Assembly: GCF_003113495.2 (NCBI RefSeq)
Contig: NZ_CP084506.1
Coordinates: forward strand, 3,410,001 to 3,474,000
Direction of reading: 5' to 3'
Length of the DNA: 64,000 nt
Source: Edwardsiella tarda ATCC 15947 = NBRC 105688
Lineage (GTDB): Bacteria > Pseudomonadota > Gammaproteobacteria > Enterobacterales > Enterobacteriaceae
The position numbers and the translations under genes are program-made. The notes under the pieces are model-generated. The model had not been told where the DNA came from. It saw only the letters and a list, made by a program, of their open reading frames with translations, and did not search any database. Shown here piece after piece: positions 62,147-64,000 of this stretch; position 1 is the first letter of the stretch, and each line of letters begins with the position of its first letter.

Positions 62147-64000
62147 TTAGGATGACTTCGCTCGCGCCAACTGCGCTTTCAGATTGGCTAAATGCGACTT
62201 CCCTCGCTGCATTCGCTCCTCGGGGCTCACCACCTTACGTGCGCTCTCCCACAGCAGATCATCCTGCGGCAGCTCCAGTAGGAAGCGGCTCGGCTCTGGA
62301 CGCACCAACTCGCCATACTGGCGCCGTTCGCGACACAACGTGAATACCAGCTCCCTCTGCGCCCGAGTGATGCCGACGTAGGCCAGACGCCGCTCTTCAT
62401 CGACATTCTCCTCATCGATGCTACTCTGATGCGGTAGTATCCCTTCCTCCATGCCAACCAGGTAGACGTAGGGAAACTCCAATCCCTTAGAGGCGTGCAG
62501 TGTCATCAATTGCACCTGATCGGCCTCCTCTTCAGACTCTCCCCGCTCCATCATGTCACGCAAGGTAAAGCGGTTGACGACTTGCGTCAGGGTCATCGGC
62601 TCATCCAGATCGTTGCCTTGCAACATCTCGGTCATCCAACTGAATAACTGATTGACGTTCTTCATCCGCATCTCGGCCGCCCGCGGGCTAGCCGAGGTCT
62701 CAAACAGCCAGCTTTCGTAGTCAATGCCATGGATCAGATCGCGTACCGCCGCCGTCGCGTCACGTTCGCACAACGCGGCAATCTCCGCCAACCAATGGGT
62801 GAAATGTTGTAACGATGCCAACCGCGGCCCCTTCAGAGTCTGCTCCAGCCCGACATCGAAGCTGGCACGAAACAAGCTGATACCACGCTGATTCGCCCAC
62901 TCGCCCAGCTTTTGTAGGGTTGCCGGACCGATCTCACGCCGAGGCGTATTGACGATGCGCAGGAAGGCGCTGTCATCGTCTGGGTTGGTGAGCACCCGCA
63001 GATAGGAGAGCAGATCCTTAATCTCTGCCCGGGAGAAGAAGGAGGTACCGCCGGAAATCTTGTAAGGGATGCGGTTTTGCATCAGCATCTTTTCAAACAC
63101 CCGCGACTGATGGTTACCACGGTAAAGGATGGCGTAGTCGCTATAGGCGGTCTTATTAATAAAGTGGTGAGCGATCAGCTCGCCGACGACCCGCTCCGCC
63201 TCGTGCTCCTCGTTGTTGGCCGTGATCACCTTAAGCGGTTCCCCATAACCAAGCTCGGAAAAAAGCCTTTTCTCAAACACATGCGGGTTATTGGCGATCA
63301 AAATATTGGCCGCCTTGAGGATGCGTTGCGAGGAGCGATAGTTCTGCTCCAGCTTGACCACCCGTAACGCCGGGAAGTCCTCCTTCAGCAACACCAGATT
63401 CTGTGGACGGGCGCCGCGCCAGGAGTAGATAGATTGGTCGTCGTCACCGACCACAGTAAAGCGGGCGCGGCTGCCGACCAGCAGCTTGACCAACTCATAT
63501 TGACTGGTGTTCGTATCCTGATATTCATCAACCAGCAGGTAGCGGATACGCTGCTGCCAACGCTCCCGCACCGTCTGGTCACGCCGTAATAGCAGCGTCG
63601 GCAACAGGATCAGATCATCGAAGTCGAGCACATTGCAAGACTTCAGTTGCGCGTCATACAACGCATAGCAGTCGGCGAATAGGCGATCTCGCGGTGAACG
63701 CGCCAGTGCGGCCGCCTGACTCGGATCGATCAGATCATTCTTCCAGTTGGAGATCGTGGCGATCAGTTGTTGTAGCTGGGTCTTATCCTTCTCCAGCCAA
63801 CGCTCGGTCAAATCGCTCAACAGCGCCAGTTGGTCCTGATCGTCGAAGAGCGAGAAGTTGGGCTTCATCGCCAGCGCCTTATATTCACGCTTGATGATCT
63901 CCAGCCCCAGGGTATGGAAGGTCGAGATCATCAGACCGCGCGCCTCTTTGCGCCCCAGAGTCTGCGCCACACGCTCCTTCATCTCGCGCGCCGCCTTATT
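62147..64000 (-). CDS. rep: Rep, ATP-dependent DNA helicase (5' end beyond window)
   Basis: Rep is a 3'-5' superfamily 1 helicase that clears proteins ahead of the replisome with DnaB. About 617 C-terminal residues are visible of about 673. The frame continues past the right edge through [11 protein letters not shown], so the Walker A start is outside the window. Visible motifs are [47 protein letters not shown] and [12 protein letters not shown]. It follows gppA convergently, as in E. coli. Confidence 0.97.
   Translation of the reverse strand, partial: NKAAREMKERVAQTLGRKEARGLMISTFHTLGLEIIKREYKALAMKPNFSLFDDQDQLALLSDLTERWLEKDKTQLQQLIATISNWKNDLIDPSQAAALARSPRDRLFADCYALYDAQLKSCNVLDFDDLILLPTLLLRRDQTVRERWQQRIRYLLVDEYQDTNTSQYELVKLLVGSRARFTVVGDDDQSIYSWRGARPQNLVLLKEDFPALRVVKLEQNYRSSQRILKAANILIANNPHVFEKRLFSELGYGEPLKVITANNEEHEAERVVGELIAHHFINKTAYSDYAILYRGNHQSRVFEKMLMQNRIPYKISGGTSFFSRAEIKDLLSYLRVLTNPDDDSAFLRIVNTPRREIGPATLQKLGEWANQRGISLFRASFDVGLEQTLKGPRLASLQHFTHWLAEIAALCERDATAAVRDLIHGIDYESWLFETSASPRAAEMRMKNVNQLFSWMTEMLQGNDLDEPMTLTQVVNRFTLRDMMERGESEEEADQVQLMTLHASKGLEFPYVYLVGMEEGILPHQSSIDEENVDEERRLAYVGITRAQRELVFTLCRERRQYGELVRPEPSRFLLELPQDDLLWESARKVVSPEERMQRGKSHLANLKAQLARAKSS

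Overview
The window is chromosomal core sequence from a gamma-proteobacterium of the order Enterobacterales. The proteins match Escherichia coli K-12 proteins in length and motifs, and most of the order follows the E. coli segment ubiB-udp-metE-metR ... recQ-pldA-corA-uvrD-xerC-dapF-cyaA-hemCDXY-tRNA-ECA cluster-rho-trxA-rhlB-gppA-rep. The high GC content (I judge upper fifties percent, by eye) and the gene mix suggest Edwardsiella or a close relative. That genus call is inference; no rRNA is present to confirm it.

Layout. 1-4436: ubiquinone genes ubiB (cut by the left edge), ubiJ and ubiE, with rmuC. 4545-8130: a DedA-family gene, a CstA-family transporter preceded by a BtsR-like direct repeat, and udp behind two CRP sites. 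8178-12395: metE and metR around an array of MetJ boxes, then yigM. 12405-22358: an accessory block that stands where E. coli has yigL-pldB-rhtB. It holds a coupled three-gene outer-membrane operon of unknown function, zntA with its ZntR promoter, gntR-gntK-gntU and an IS200-type element. 22359-33412: rhtC, recQ, pldA, rarD, an AbrB-family gene, corA with a candidate corL leader peptide, uvrD with a LexA box, yigB and xerC. 33409-42574: yigA, dapF, lptM, cyaY, cyaA (TTG start, CRP site) and hemC-hemD-hemX-hemY. 42575-43658: the sRNA glmZ with a sigma-54 promoter and GlrR-type sites, then tRNA Arg-His-Leu-Pro. 43771-56866: a complete 12-gene enterobacterial common antigen (ECA) cluster, with a MITE-like repeat reaching the rffG stop codon. 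57147-64000: rho, trxA, rhlB, gppA and rep (cut by the right edge).

How the genes work together. Most are housekeeping: quinone synthesis, methionine synthesis, haem synthesis, cAMP signalling, DNA repair helicases, and lipid-linked synthesis of ECA from UDP-GlcNAc (WecA, WecB, WecC, RffG, RffH, WecD, WecE, WecG, WecF) followed by flipping, polymerisation and length control (WzxE, WzyE, WzzE). The least explained part is the outer-membrane operon at 12468-15789. The most informative non-coding items are glmZ, corL, the BtsR-like repeat and the element ending rffG. No CRISPR array, prophage or replication origin was seen.
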